In this document: positions 23,712 to 36,200 of the stretch, piece after piece
Position numbering within the stretch: the stretch's first letter is position 1
How the letters are laid out: every line of letters starts with the position of its first letter
From: Tamarix chinensis
Lineage: Eukaryota; Streptophyta; Magnoliopsida; Caryophyllales; Tamaricaceae
Direction of reading: 5' to 3'
Assembly (NCBI GenBank): GCA_030549775.1
Contig: CM060175.1
Coordinates: 68,315,745 to 68,379,744 of the forward strand
Length of the DNA stretch: 64,000 bases
Position numbers and translations under genes: made by a program
The notes under the pieces: generated by a model
What the model saw: only the letters and a program-made list of their open reading frames with translations
What the model was told of the DNA's origin: nothing
The model's database searches: none

Positions 23712-25318
23712 GTTGCAATAACTAAGGGGAAGTAAGTTGGCTAACATAGGTAGGAATGACCTAAATGACCCATGATCCATGAGTGGATGAAAAAAAAGGG
23801 TCTTAAATAAAATGGATGAGTGATGCAACTCTTGCATAGGAGATTTCTAAGGTTTGCATGGGATGATCCTTACGTAGAAAGGTGTTAGGTTTTGAGCGGC
23901 CAACTAGGGTTTTACGGTCACAGGTATAATTGGTGAGTAGAGTGATGAGATTTGGGTCGAATCTAAATGAGATGAGGTGTGAGATGATAAAAGAAAGGTT
24001 GGGCCACATAGGTCATATTAGGGTTTCAAGGAAAAACCCTAGAGAGTGGTAGTGAGAGAATTTGAATGTCATAAGGTGATGGGTCTCAACCCACACCCAT
24101 AGGAGTTTGATTTTCATTATAAGTAAATGTAAGGGGAAATGGATATCAGAGGTGTGATAAGAGGCATAAAGGTCTCAAGATATGGGATGGGCCCTCTCGG
24201 GAGGATAGAAGTAGTGGTCGGTGACATGCATGTCTAGGGTAAAATATTGTCGAATAAGATATGAATAAGACACTAATTAATTAAAGATGAAGATTGTTGA
24301 GCTGGACCCAGACCGGTCCATCGACGAATAATAGTGGCTAGTAGTAGGGGTGTCCTGGAGACCGATCCACTAGCAAATAATAGTGGGTAGGAGTGTTTTG
24401 TCCTATACAATTTTGGGTCAATCGGCTATAATAGTGGGGGATTCCGCCCTCAACAAACCAAACGCAATAACGATAAGACATGGGGAAGACACTAAGTACT
24501 TACAGTGGAACACCATGTGAGTCGAGGCCAGACCGGTCCACCGACGAATAATAGTGGCCAAGAGTGTTTTGCCCTGGAGACCGGTTCACCGGAAAATAAT
24601 AGTGGTTAGGAGCGTTCTGTCCTGTATGTATGTCAGTCCATTGGCTATAATAGTGGAATTCCTGCACTCACATGGATAATTATAATTCGAGATGATTGAT
24701 TAATGATGGACTAATGGCTTTAAGGCTCTAAAGGTATCAAACGTTCTCTATGACCGATTGACATTTGATTGACTTAGTAAGCATGCGAGTGTACGAAAGT
24801 GAATATTATGTATGCGCCATTGATATATCATGTGTTATATTGTGGGCATGTTTTTAAGTGTGTTTTTAAAAGGGTTATTCAGTAGCATAGTACTGAAGGG
24901 TTCCATTCATGGGGTTCCTACCTATTCAATGGGCAGTGTCCCTTGCAGGTCGTTTTTAGGTACTATTCAAGTGGGCCATCGAAAAAGAGTGTAAGGAACT
25001 ATCCAAAAATTCCTAAGGTTGTCCTCTTTCTCTTTTAAATTCTTGTTTCAATATATTCGTTGTTTTGTAACCACCACTAGTAGATTTTATTCTCGTAAAT
25101 TGTTTACTATGCTACTTTGATTTAAATATGTTTGAGTTTCTCGTAAGTTATATTATTCTCTTTTAGCCTTAGCGCTTGGTATTGGAACAGTAGGAGTGAA
25201 CTAGTCTGGTACTAAGTGTGGCGGTAATATTCCTAGAATTCAAGTCTTTATTATTTCGCTTCCACTAATTATTTTAATAAAACAAAAAATTTCAGTAGTA
25301 AATTTTGGAGGTGTTACA
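23712..25318 (+). mobile_element. 3' part of the outer long-LTR element
   Basis: 23712-24280 has scattered AGGGTTT / TTGCATGG words, the reverse of the AAACCC-rich zone in the minus-strand copies. Six AATAATAGTGG-type motifs follow in two triplets (24327-24656). TTAGCCTTAGCGCTTGGTATTGG lies at about 25163, and the end TTTTGGAGGTGTTACA falls at 25318. The following TAAGA is the target duplication. Confidence 0.7.
24327..24656 (+). repeat. two triplets of an AATAATAGTGG motif, about 50-bp spacing
   Basis: Copies start at 24327, 24376, 24427, 24547, 24595 and 24646, so spacings are 49, 51, 120, 48 and 51. The second triplet repeats the first 219-220 bp downstream. Flanking words (ACCGGTCCA, GAGCGTTTTGTCC) are also repeated. 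The third copy of each triplet reads GGCTATAATAGTGG and is followed by a similar AATTCC / GATTCC context. Confidence 0.85.
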
Positions 25319-25323
25319 TAAGA
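25319..25323. repeat. right target-site duplication of the long-LTR element
   Basis: TAAGA, partner of TGGGA at 10739-10743. Confidence 0.55.
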
Positions 25324-25608
25324 CATTAGTACATAGACAAAACCATAAGGAGGGAGGTTCGTTTTCTATTAGATATGAAATTCTTCCTGACACATGGTGT
25401 AATGGTCTATGTAATTCGGTTATAGAATTCTAACGTATTTGAATTCCAATCGACGCCAGAGTGTGATATAATTTTTGAGTATTGATAATGTACTCATTCC
25501 ATTTTTCTTTCCTTTCTTTCTCTGTTTCTCTCCCGTATCATCTTCTCCCTCAATTCTGTCATTTCTCCCTCACTTTTTTTTTTTCTGTGACCAGTCGCTG
25601 GTGTGACA
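25324..25608 (+). mobile_element. rest of the right LTR of the outer gypsy element
   Basis: CATTAGTACATAG resumes the LTR cut at 10743 and runs collinear with 5906-6179. It ends GGTGTGACA at 25608. With the 31 bp at 10713 the right LTR totals about 316 bp. CAGAG at 25609 is the outer target duplication. Confidence 0.8.
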
Positions 25609-25613
25609 CAGAG

Positions 25614-27157
25614 TAGTGAAAATTAGTAGTAATACATAAGGACCAAATTAGATAAATAAATGTTATAGGGATTGCTTAATGAAACTTGTTTTAGAGTTGA
25701 GTATGAATTAAAAATAAAGAAGAGTATCAAATATATTTCTAATTCATAGTATTATCTTTTATAACTAATAACTAGCTTATTTGTTAATCTTTCCTTTGAT
25801 AACTTTAATAAATGTAATTATGTAAGGGTAAACCAGGTAAATAAAGCAAACTTTTATCTAAAAATTATAGAACATCGTTTTTTTTTTAAACAAAAACAAA
25901 CCTTTAAAATATCTTTTATTTCGTACGTCTTGGCTCATTGGCTTGTGCAAATTTAGGAGTCTTGTACGGACCCTTCTATCGCATTCAGCGCCAGGCCGCA
26001 AACCATACCGGACGACGGTCGTGTTAAGGGCGGAGGAGGTCCCTTTACGGCAGCGAGCCAGCAATTGCTTGCTGGATTAATTATTAATATGATTGCTGCA
26101 ATTAGAAGAAAGGAACGGAGTTGAGGAACAAGCGGCCGCCACATTCAATAACCATGTACATCTTATTGATACCAAATCCTGCAGCTGCAGCCTGCAGGTA
26201 AGGTACGTAGGTGCTTATTGACTCAGAAAAAAAAAGAAGCATTAGCATGTCAACTTATATTTAATACATATTCCTCGCTTTTTTAGAAGGAGCACTCAGA
26301 TCTCTCTCTCTCTCTCGTTTTTTGGGTGCGGTCGGTCGGGCATGACAAGAAGCATGCACCCAACGCTAGAAAATCTTCAAAGAACGAAGCCTAGTGATGA
26401 CCGACTTTCTAGAACATTTGATTCTGCCTTCTTCCGCATCAGCCATCGAACGCATCCGATCAAAAATTTGAATCCGTTGTCCAAATTATATCCTGATCCA
26501 AAAAAGCACCCAAATTCGAATCTAAACTGCTTCAATTAAATAGTAATTGAATTTAAATTAATTCAGCCTAAACCTAATCCGTATAATCCGTCTGATAGCA
26601 CTAGCTTCCGCCGGCCATTCTTCCTTTACATGGTAAAGATACAATCAGTTCGCCATTATCAAGGAGCCCAACCCACACTGTATGTCGCAAACCGAATACG
26701 TTGCGTAGGCTTGAGCCCACCTCCACATTATTTCATGCGCATTGTTTTTTACGACAAGACCATGCGCTTTTCGGATATCGGTGTCCGACACTTTGTTTCG
26801 TCGAGATCCCGGTCTATTAAGTTGCTGACCTTTCCGCCGGCAGGCAGCACAATTATTTTGATTTTTCAGGTGTGCTTACTGATAAGACCGACTTAATATA
26901 ATTAAGGCCGGAATTTTTTTAAACCATAAGACACGATTAGCTATTAGGCTGATGAAAAAAAAAAAAAAAAGCTGATTGCACAACTCTATTTAGTAGCACT
27001 ATCTTTTCGCATGGTCGAAATATTAATACTTCTGTAGTTTTTCGTATTATTTTAGTTATGTCATACTTACCAAAACAAAAAAACAAAAGATTTAACATGC
27101 AATCATTTACGACCAACATTTACACCGTGCGATAACATAAAATTTGAGACATCAATA
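25614..27157. other. intergenic region, no supported gene
   Basis: The sequence is partly less AT-rich at 25920-26160 and 26580-26870. Short frames exist on both strands (25953-26144 minus with a hydrophobic N-terminal stretch; 26630-26896 plus), but none has a recognisable domain or splice context. A (TC)n run lies at 26301-26316. Confidence 0.4.
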
Positions 27158-27580
27158 TCAACAACATCAATTATATTAATGTTAGAGATTTTAAGTAGTA
27201 ATACAAACATGAATTTACTAAAACTAACAATAATGATATTAATATTTTTTAAGCAATAACAATGTACTGTAATAAAAAAAAAGGGGCTTATAATAACAAC
27301 AATTTTAGAAACGACAAAAAAATGTACCTATAATTATACCAATAACGACACAATATAGAAGGAAAATATCACTAACAACAATAATTATATTAATATTAGA
27401 GATTATAATTAGTAAGTCCAACATGGATTTACTAAAACTAACAATAATAATACTATAATTTTTTTAGTGATAATAATACAATAAAAGGAGAAAAAAAAGG
27501 CATATAATAACGGCAATTCTAGTGGAAAATCCTAACTATGAATATACCAATAATGACATAATATAGAAGAAAAATGTGTT
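27158..27580. repeat. imperfect tandem duplication of about 215 bp
   Basis: The unit from about 27158 to 27373 (ATTATATTAATGTTAGAGAT, then AATTTACTAAAACTAACAAT, then ACCAATAACGACACAATATA) recurs from about 27374 to 27580 with the same words in the same order and roughly 80 percent identity by eye. Confidence 0.75.
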
Positions 27581-27938
27581 ATTGCTATACAATTCCGGCG
27601 ACAACATCACATGATGCACTTGTACGATATAATAGAAAATTTTCCCCAAAAATGAATATTTTATTTATTTTTATTGGGATTTCTCTAAAGTCATGGTGTC
27701 GGGATGGATCATATGGATGGACATATTAATGTTATAATGTTGTACATTCCTACACATCAGCTCCCTTAGAATGAAGAGATTATTGATGATGATATAATTG
27801 GTGGATTAGACTAGGTAGTTTTTTTTAATATCCAAAATATCTAGAGACGATATTTTTTTTAGATATTAAAAATATCTTATAGATTTAAATTTAACATATT
27901 ATAGTTATGTTTTAATATATTTTTTTAATTATGAATAT
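27581..27938. other. AT-rich intergenic DNA
   Basis: Nothing is recognised apart from a T-rich stretch and the word CTACACATCAGCTCCCTTAG, which could be part of an old LTR. Confidence 0.3.
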
Positions 27939-27952
27939 CTCTCCCTCTCTCT

Positions 27953-28013
<61 letters not shown>
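27939..28013. repeat. (CT)n-(TA)n-(GA)n compound microsatellite
   Basis: A CT-rich run (27939-27953), a TA run (to about 27987) and a GA run (to 28013) follow one another. The outer CT and GA arms are complementary, so the whole could fold as a long hairpin. Confidence 0.9.
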
Positions 28014-28017
<4 letters not shown>

Positions 28018-29395
28018 TTTTGAATACAACTTTTGTTAGATGATTTTCAAATGCCTCTAACCCTTCTATTTATGAGGAAAGATCCACCCCTTCCCCTCCT
28101 ATAGGAAGATTCTAATAGATTTCTCTACAGTAGCTCATTAAGCCCGTAAGGGTTTCTAAAATAGTCTATTAGAGTTTTTATCGAATGCTTATTTAGGATT
28201 GCTAAAATTATCCATACTTATCAATACATGTGTAGAAGGATCCAGATATATCCTTATCTATGAGTCTATGACTATCTAGAAACATCTAGGAAAGCGTATA
28301 TTTTATATAGATCTCTACGCTTATTTAGACTATACAAGTATATTCTAGATTATTTTGGAGCCTACGGAACCTCAATACTGGTCTTCCAATGCGGTCCATA
28401 AATATTTTTATTTGTGTTACCGACAACAACACTATTATCATTATTTCCATTAAAATAAATATAAATGATAATTATGGAGGTAAAAGATTATGTTTTATTG
28501 GGAGAGGAGGAGAGATAAAATATACATAATGATAGATAAGAAGCGTTTAAACAAAGTGTAATTTGAGACGCGGATACTAGATGTGTTTAGTAAAAAAAGG
28601 GGGGTTCGATATGATTTATAAATGAGATAAAGAATGATTCGGCTGGATTAATACGCTGTCCTGGCAAGGGGACAGTAAATTCGGTGGGCGGAGATGGAAA
28701 AATTGAAAGAGGAAGAAAAGGGGCGAGAGTATCATTATTTACGGATTTGTGGTTTCGAAATTCGAAATACTGATTATATAAATATAAAGGCACACACGCA
28801 CTAGTTTTTTCACGGAGCTGGTATGTTTCAAACTATCTGTTCTCGCCTTTTAGGAATAGAATACTTTGTAAAGTTGGAGCAGATTATTTTACAAAGTAGA
28901 AATAGAATACTACTTCCCTCCCTAAAGATGATTACAAATCGTCACCGGCCAGTCATGTGAGATATTTTCACGGATAAATGAAAAGGATAAGATAGGATTA
29001 GAAAATAGTCATCCATCCATCCATTTTATTATTTTCTGTTCCCTTTCACATGCCAACGGCACCAGATTACTCGTAAAAAAATAAACCGGCACTATCCTCA
29101 TCTTTGCCCAAGCGCGTTCTAGCGTGGCTTATAGTATTCATGTATTTATTATTATTTTAATGGTCCGACACCCTACGAAGACGATAAGATCGGGAAAACC
29201 CCGGAAAAAGGAAAGGAAGAAAAGATAACATGCTTCCTCCTTTTCTAGGGCACCGCTGAACCACGCCAAACATTTTCCAGCTGCGAGGAGCAAGGTGCAA
29301 CCCACCTTTCCCTTGACTAAGATACAATTAGTCAACTTCTTAAAAAAAAAAAGGAAAGAAAAGAAAACATCGACAAGAGCCGAAGATTTTGTTAG
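28014..29395. other. intergenic DNA with a possible old LTR fragment
   Basis: 28014-28420 contains TATTTATGAGG (a TATA-like CATAAATAGAAGG on the minus strand) and leader-like sequence, and may be an old minus-strand LTR. That is weak. The remainder has no frame with recognisable content; the minus frames at 28587-28793 and 29138-29404 lack support. Confidence 0.3.
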
Positions 29396-29500
29396 TACCG
29401 CCAAATTTCGTCAAATCCTAGGCTATCATCACTTCTCCGGATGCAGATAACCCAAGATTTGGCGAATTCGCTCAAATCTTAAGCTATCATCACGCCACCT
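29396..29500. repeat. imperfect direct repeat of about 34 bp
   Basis: TTTCGTCAAATCCTAGGCTATCATCAC near 29404 recurs as TTCGCTCAAATCTTAAGCTATCATCAC near 29465. Confidence 0.7.
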
Positions 29501-29879
29501 TATGCGATAATAGTAGTGAATGTTTAGTTTGGATAAGGTAGTTAATTTCTACGAAAAAGATTTTGATTCTTTTTTTTTTTAATTTTGAATTATATTTTAA
29601 AGGTAAAAAAGTACGTAGATTCTTTAAGATAAAATAATTTATAGTATAATACAGATATTTATAATGTAAAAATTTAATTTATACCAGTAATTGACTTTTA
29701 TTTTGACAGTGTTATTTTTAATTATCTCCATCTCTCTATTTATTGTCTTCTCCCATTCTTAATTTTTTTTAAAAATTAATATTTTCGTATTTCGTAACAT
29801 CCTCGTTATTTCTTAAAAAAAAATCCGTTGAAATAAATATACAATAGATAACAAAACTCATATCCGTTAAAAATTCCGA

Positions 29880-30640
29880 ACTTTTCCCAACAGTCCTCCA
29901 ACGAACCAGCCATCCCTTCCCCGTCTACCTACGAAAAGAGACCTGGCAGGCTTTCTTGGACCGGGCACGGAGACGTGGAATTCGTCAACCCCGTCGGATC
30001 GAACAACAGCAACAACTGTCCACGCGTCTTCGTCATCTCACCAGTCTCATACATATGTCTACCGATCCCGAGACAGGTGGGTGTGTTCGTATTAGGCTAT
30101 ACCAGTACAGTAGTAGGTACGACGATAGATAATCGTATTATTACGATTAACTACTACTACTAACCAGCACTGCAGTAGCTTTAAAGTGCCTTTTTTTTTG
30201 GTTTTTTAACAGGCGGGTGAGTGAAGGCAGCAGGACAGCGGACAAGACAGCCACGTGAAACGGTGATGCCACGTATACGAACATCACATAATGATGAGCC
30301 CGTTCGCGTGGTTGGGTTCGGCCGGGCTGGGCCACGGGGAGATCGGTCCCATCGACTCCCCTATCTAATCCCCTAATTGGACGGCATCGGCCATCGGCCA
30401 CCGAGGCTTGACGGCAAGCGAAAGGTGGTGAGAGAGTCACTGATACGGCATGAGTGGGGCTCACTCGTATGTCGTATCGTATGTGTCTCCATTAAATGAG
30501 GGAGTGGGCCGGGTGGCGGTTCGTGAATATTAAAGAAAAAAAGTCGTGCCTTTTTTTTTTCTTTTTTTTTTTTAAACGCGGAACATTTATAGCGCGCCAA
30601 GTCGCCAACCATGACGTGAAAACCAGAAGCGGGTAAAATA
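29880..30640. promoter_or_regulatory. GC-richer island with G-box and TGGGCC motifs
   Basis: This stretch is markedly less AT-rich than its surroundings. It holds a G-box CACGTG at 30252-30257, TGGGCC site-II-type words at 30328-30333 and 30505-30510, and GACGT words. It looks like low-copy DNA and resembles a plant promoter, but no gene was found on either side, so function is unproven. The minus-strand frames across 30147-30752 overlap one another and lack recognisable domains. Confidence 0.25.
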
Positions 30641-33030
30641 TGGTGGGAGATAAACAGAGTTGAATTTTCAAATGAAAAAAAATAAATATCCCTCCATGAG
30701 GCATTACATTAGCTTCCTCTGTTACTGTTTGTAGTGCTCGCGTGACCGTCAACTCTTTTTCAATTTTTTTCTCTCTTTATCAACATATAATAATCACTAA
30801 TATTGAAGGTTATGATCTTCTTTTTCTCCCCCTTTTTTTAATCAGATCAGGTTTTTATATATATATATATATATAATTATTAATAAAATAATACTAGTAA
30901 TAACTATAATAGAATACTGATAAAAATAAAAATGATGACACATTAATTTATTTCTTTTTACTAATGAGATCAAACTAGAAAAATCATGTGAGCCTACACC
31001 CACCTTAGCTTCACCTAACGCGAACGTTCCATTCTTGTTCTATTGTCGGCGTGCTATTGTCCAAAACGAGGGTACCACAACAAGCGGCAGTGCACTGTTT
31101 GTCAAGGGCATCTAATGCGCTTCGGCATGTTATTCCGAAATTTTTTTAGGAATATTCTTCGGAGAAATAGTTGTATATAGGGAGAAAAACACTACCAATG
31201 GCTACAGAATTCGCTTCTTTTAAGAAATGAATTCGTCTAAACAAAGCTTTTACTTTAGACGAGATGATCGCCAAATTACGTTCATTGTCTGGATATACCT
31301 ATTGAATAAGTTCTCATTAAATTGGATATATATCTGAAAACACCTATTTTTCAACAACTATATGAGAAAAATTATTGTATTTGATCGGATATCCTAAAAT
31401 TCAATACTTTAGATGGATATCCGATATCCAAATATTCAAAACCCTAAAAAAGCTATTCTTCACAAATTTATTTGAATATCCAAAATAAATAGCAATTAGG
31501 ATATTTTAACCTTAAACAAAAAATAAATTATGAAAGTATTACTTATGTAAGAATTCTATAAAGTAAGAATTAAAATAAATAAAATAATTTTAACTGCTAC
31601 ACAATTTTCCAACTAAAACAGCCAACCTATTATCATGTCTTCAAATCGCAAAATATCCAACTCCTCAATCTGCATAATAAGTGGTAAGCTTACAATATCT
31701 AGAAAAAATTTTTTTAAAATGATAGTAGAATTTTAAAACAAATCACTTATTTTCATTTAAGCTCGAGGGTGGTGGTTGAAAACTAACCCCATCCAAAACC
31801 TAAGTCTAATGTCAACGGGGTTCTAAAACTTTATCATCATTGGTCCCTAACCCTAATACCTCCAAAAACACGTTAGCTACTACCATTTAATTACAACAAC
31901 AAATATTAAATGGGTTACAACTTAAATTTACCAAAATAATATACGCTTAATTTTATCCTCCAATCCATTTATATTCTTGAAAAATAAGGCCCAAATTAGG
32001 GGGGTCCACATTCATAAAAATTAGACATGAAGCCTAAAAGAAACCGATGGTTACGTATTTAAAATGAAATTACTTTTAAAATTATTCTTATCTAAATGAA
32101 GCCTAAAAGAAACCGATGGTTACGTATTTATCAAGGGATGAAGGAGCCGAGTGAGGTTGGTTACTCTCGCTTCTTCTTCCTTATAAATGAAGGGTGGCGT
32201 GGAACATGAGCTGGGATGGGAAGCAGGCCACTGAAGTAGATTAATTTTCCATTTAAGTGTGATGTTGATTTTTTGAGTCGGTAGATGGTGATTGTCGACC
32301 GGTGTTGTGGGACGGGAGGCATGGAAATGGGAACGAAGAAAAATACTGAAACATTATCTTTTAAAAATTTTAAAAATCAAATAGAATAAAATGATAAAAA
32401 ATAAATTATATATACTATATTTTTTTAAAAAAAATAGATTAAATCTATTCAAATTAGAAAAATTCTATGATTACTATTAATATTGATTAATAACTAATAT
32501 AGGCTATCAATAATTTTTTTTATAAAAAATTTAATCAAATATTTTTGATATCAATTTCAAAACAAGAAACGTAAGCCGGAGTATTGATCGAAATAAATAA
32601 ATAATCTTGGAAGGTCAAATAAAATTACCTATGAACTCCGAATTCAACGTACATGGTAGTCCAATCCGCATTGTACGTCGGAATTGAGCGTAGAGCAGAT
32701 TTGGTAGATTTGAAATCTCCATTTTCACGTTGGTCTTATTTTTCCCCATCGTGCACATGTTAAGCCCATTTTAGTTAGGTCAGGTCCCCACCTGATTTGA
32801 AATGATTCGTTGTTTTTTTTAAGAGTTTGAAAAAAAAAAATCAATTCAAATTTAATTATTTTTGAATAATTCAAATCAAGTTATGACAGTGGTTTATGGT
32901 TTGATTTGGTTTAATTTCTAATTTTTTGATACTTTAAATATTAAAAATTCATTATTGAGCTTAGAATTATTATAATATTCTTACCAAAATCAGAATAAAT
33001 GAAATCAACATTAAATTATAATTTAAAAAT

Positions 33031-33073
<43 letters not shown>

Positions 33074-33149
33074 GTCTATATATAAGTAATATATGTAATT
33101 GTGAGAAAAAATAAAAGACAAACATAGCTTAAGTAATTCGCATTTAAAC
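30641..33149. other. AT-rich intergenic DNA with simple repeats
   Basis: It includes TA runs at about 30858-30875 and 33032-33068, a short GGATATCCGATATCC-containing stretch near 31378-31430 related to the MITE at 49498, and a TATA-like CCTTATAAATGAAGG at about 32181 after a C/T-rich patch. No gene is supported. Confidence 0.45.
32027..32130. repeat. perfect 35-bp direct repeat, period 69
   Basis: Positions 32027-32061 and 32096-32130 are identical, starting ATGAAGCCTAAAAG and ending TTACGTATTTA. The intervening 34 bp differ. Confidence 0.95.
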
Positions 33150-33166
33150 AACTCTATAAATACTTT
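33150..33166. repeat. left target-site duplication of the LINE
   Basis: AACTCTATAAATACTTT here is identical to 38842-38858. It is followed by further T residues, the complement of the LINE poly-A tail. Confidence 0.9.
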
Positions 33167-33278
33167 TTTTTTTGATAATTCGGTTAAGGGAACCACCCGC
33201 ACAGAGATAAGCAAACAAAAAGGAAACAAGAACAAAACAATGACACGGGACCACCATGGTCACTCCCTAATGAACCAA

Positions 33279-36200
33279 TCACAAGAAAACTTGGACATTG
33301 TGGACCACTTCCTCAATTCTGTATGGAAAATTCTTCTTTTGCACCTTGATCCAGAACCCGATTCTAGATTTGATGACCATAAGCATCCACCTAACACAGA
33401 TGTTTTGATTATCAAAAACAATCTTGTTCCTGAACTCCCATATAGTTCCCACAATTGCGTAGAAGGCTGCTCTCCATATATCCCCTTTCAAACCTCTTCT
33501 TCTTTCCCCCAGCCAAGCATTAGCGTTATCCCAAACCGACCTTGGCATCACCCATGTGCATCCAATCCACTCACAGATCTCATACCATACTTTCCCTGCC
33601 ACGTTGCAATGAAGAAAAATGTGATCGACTGATTCCTGTTCTGAGTTACAGAATGGGCACCCCGACTCCCTACTGTCCATAATTCGAAGCCTGACCAACC
33701 TGTCTCTTGTGTTGAGTCTATTCTGGACGGTAAACCACGAGATCAATTCAATCATTGGTGGTGCTATACCTCTCCAAATCAAACTGGGGGACCTATTGCT
33801 CCAGCTAACCCCATACGTTCTCTGATACGTGGCAGAACAGAAAGACCTCACCGAATATCCCCCTGTTTCGTCAAAATCCCACTTAATCATATCCTCTCTG
33901 TCGCGTCTCAGATCCACTTGTTTGATCGTACACTCCAAAAGGTCCATCTGATTCTGTTCCCATGTAAACAACCTCCTCCTCCAAGGCAAGTTCCAGCTCC
34001 ACTGAGCTCCGTCCCACTCCCCCAAATCAGCCACCTTTCCTCCTTGTTGACCGGATATCAAGAACAATCTCGGAAATAGGTTCCTTAACAATCCCTGTCC
34101 TGTCCAATTATCATGCCAAAATCTGACTCTTATTCCGTTACCAATTGCGACCTTGAGACCTGATCTAAGAATATGATCTGCTCGCCCAGCCTTCACAATC
34201 TCCACCCACGGTGACCACCCATGATTGCGTCCCTGCGTCTCTAGCTGACCAAAATGCTCCCCCGGATAAATCGATGAGATGATCCTCTTCCATGACATGC
34301 CCTCAACTGTATAAAACCTCCACCACCATTTGAATAACAAAGCATTATTCCTCATGACAAGATCCCCCACACCCAATCCACCTAAATCTTTAGGGCGCTG
34401 AATGGTACTCCATCTGACTAAAGGCAACCACTTTCTGTTTCCATTACTGCTCCAGAAAAAATTCCTCTGGATGCTAATGATTTCCTTCGCTACCCCTTTT
34501 GGAATTCTGAATATGCTCATGTAGTACATCGGAAGGCTGTTTAGGACACTTTTGATCAGAACTAACCTCCCTGTCCTTGACAGAACTTTCGCTTTCCACC
34601 CTGCTAATCTCTGCTTAACCTTTTCCACCACCGGCTTCCACACTTGGGTCTTCTGTGTATTCGCTCCCAATGGAAACCCCAGGTAACTAATAGGGAGAGA
34701 ACTGATCTTACAGTTCATAATCTCTGCTGCCTCCTTCTGGAACTGGTCATCCACTTCAAGACCAATGAGCTCGGACTTAGAAAAGTTCACACTTAGCCCT
34801 GACAGTAAAAAGAAGCAATCAAGTAACCTTCGCCAATTCCTTATATTATCCAGGTTTGGGGCATAGAAAATCATAGTGTCATCTGCGAACTGAAGATGTG
34901 TCACCTCGCACCTATCTCTCCCCACTTCTACACCCTGGATAAGCTCGTTATCCAAAGCCCTTTTGAGCATCTGGCTAAAAGCCTCGACAGCCAACACAAA
35001 CAAAAAAGGGGAAATAGGGTCCCCTTGCCTCAGACCCCTTCCCATCCTGAAAGGCTTGGATGGGGAGCCATTGACAATGATCGAGATACTCGCTGTTGAG
35101 ATACATTCCTTTATCCATCCTCTGAAGATACTCCCGAATCCCATAATACTCAGAATACTGTCCACGAAATCCCATTTGATACTATCATAAGCCTTCTGGA
35201 AGTCCAGCTTTATCATCACCCCTTTCGACCCCTTCCTTTTTTTACACCACTGCACCACCTCATTAGCAATCAACGCGCCATCCAGAATGCTTCTTCCTTG
35301 TATGAAAGCGGACTGGGAGTCACTCACCAACCCATCAACCACCTGTTTCATCTTAGAAGCCAAAATCTTCGCTATCACCTTGTAGATACAACCAACTAGG
35401 CTAATGGGTCTGAACTGACTAACCTCTTCGGCCTTATCCACTTTGGGGATGAGAGTGATCAAAGTGGTATTAAGAATAGACGGTAACCTCCTAGATCGAA
35501 AGAACTCAAGGACCGACTCCGTGAACTCCTCCCCTATTACATCCCACATCTTCTGAATGAACCCCATATGGTACCCATCGTACCCCGGTGCTTTAAGGGG
35601 CTCACAAGACCACACCGCTATCCGCACCTCCTCCCCCGTGGGTACTCTATCCAACTCCAAACTCTGCTCCTGAGACATCCTATGGAAGCCATCAGTAGAG
35701 ATAGACACATCCGGAAGATCCTGTTTAGCAAACAATTCCTTATAAAAAGCCGAAATAACCTCCTTAATTTTTGCCGGCTGTACAACCTCCTTTCCCTGGT
35801 CCACTAGCCTGGTAATGATAGCTTTCTTCTTTCTGACAGCTGCAATAGTGTGAAAAAACCTTGTGTTTCGGTCTCTATCTTTAAAACCCCTCACCCTGGA
35901 TACCTGTGCCCAATACGCTTCTTTCCTCTTATGCCATTTCCACAGCTGCGTCTTCAAAGCCACAGCTCTAGCAAGCATCACCTCGTTGGATCTACCAGCA
36001 TTGCCACAACCATCTATCTTCTCCAATTCAGATTCAAGGAGCGCAATCTTCGCTTCTATATCCCCAAACACTTCCTTATTCCACTTTATAAGAAGAGCCT
36101 TCATCTCCTTTAATCTATTCTGGCAAGAGACTCCCCCAAGCGAATCCCAACACTCAGCTACAAAACTACGAAACTTTGGGTGGGAAAACCACATATCCCA

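Noticed and set aside
24327..24656. CRISPR-like array because of regularly spaced short repeats
   Set aside because: Plant nuclear LTR sequence; the spacers are themselves similar and no cas genes exist.
25953..26144. Minus-strand 63-residue frame with a hydrophobic N-terminal stretch like a secreted peptide
   Set aside because: Plausible only by hydrophobicity; no cysteine pattern, no family match that I recognise, and an overlapping frame of similar length.
26630..26896. Plus-strand 88-residue frame
   Set aside because: No domain and no supporting context; length is expected by chance in this less AT-rich segment.
30147..30752. Three overlapping minus-strand frames of 79-105 residues
   Set aside because: No recognisable domain, mutually overlapping in different frames, and poly-Lys/Phe from T/A homopolymers.
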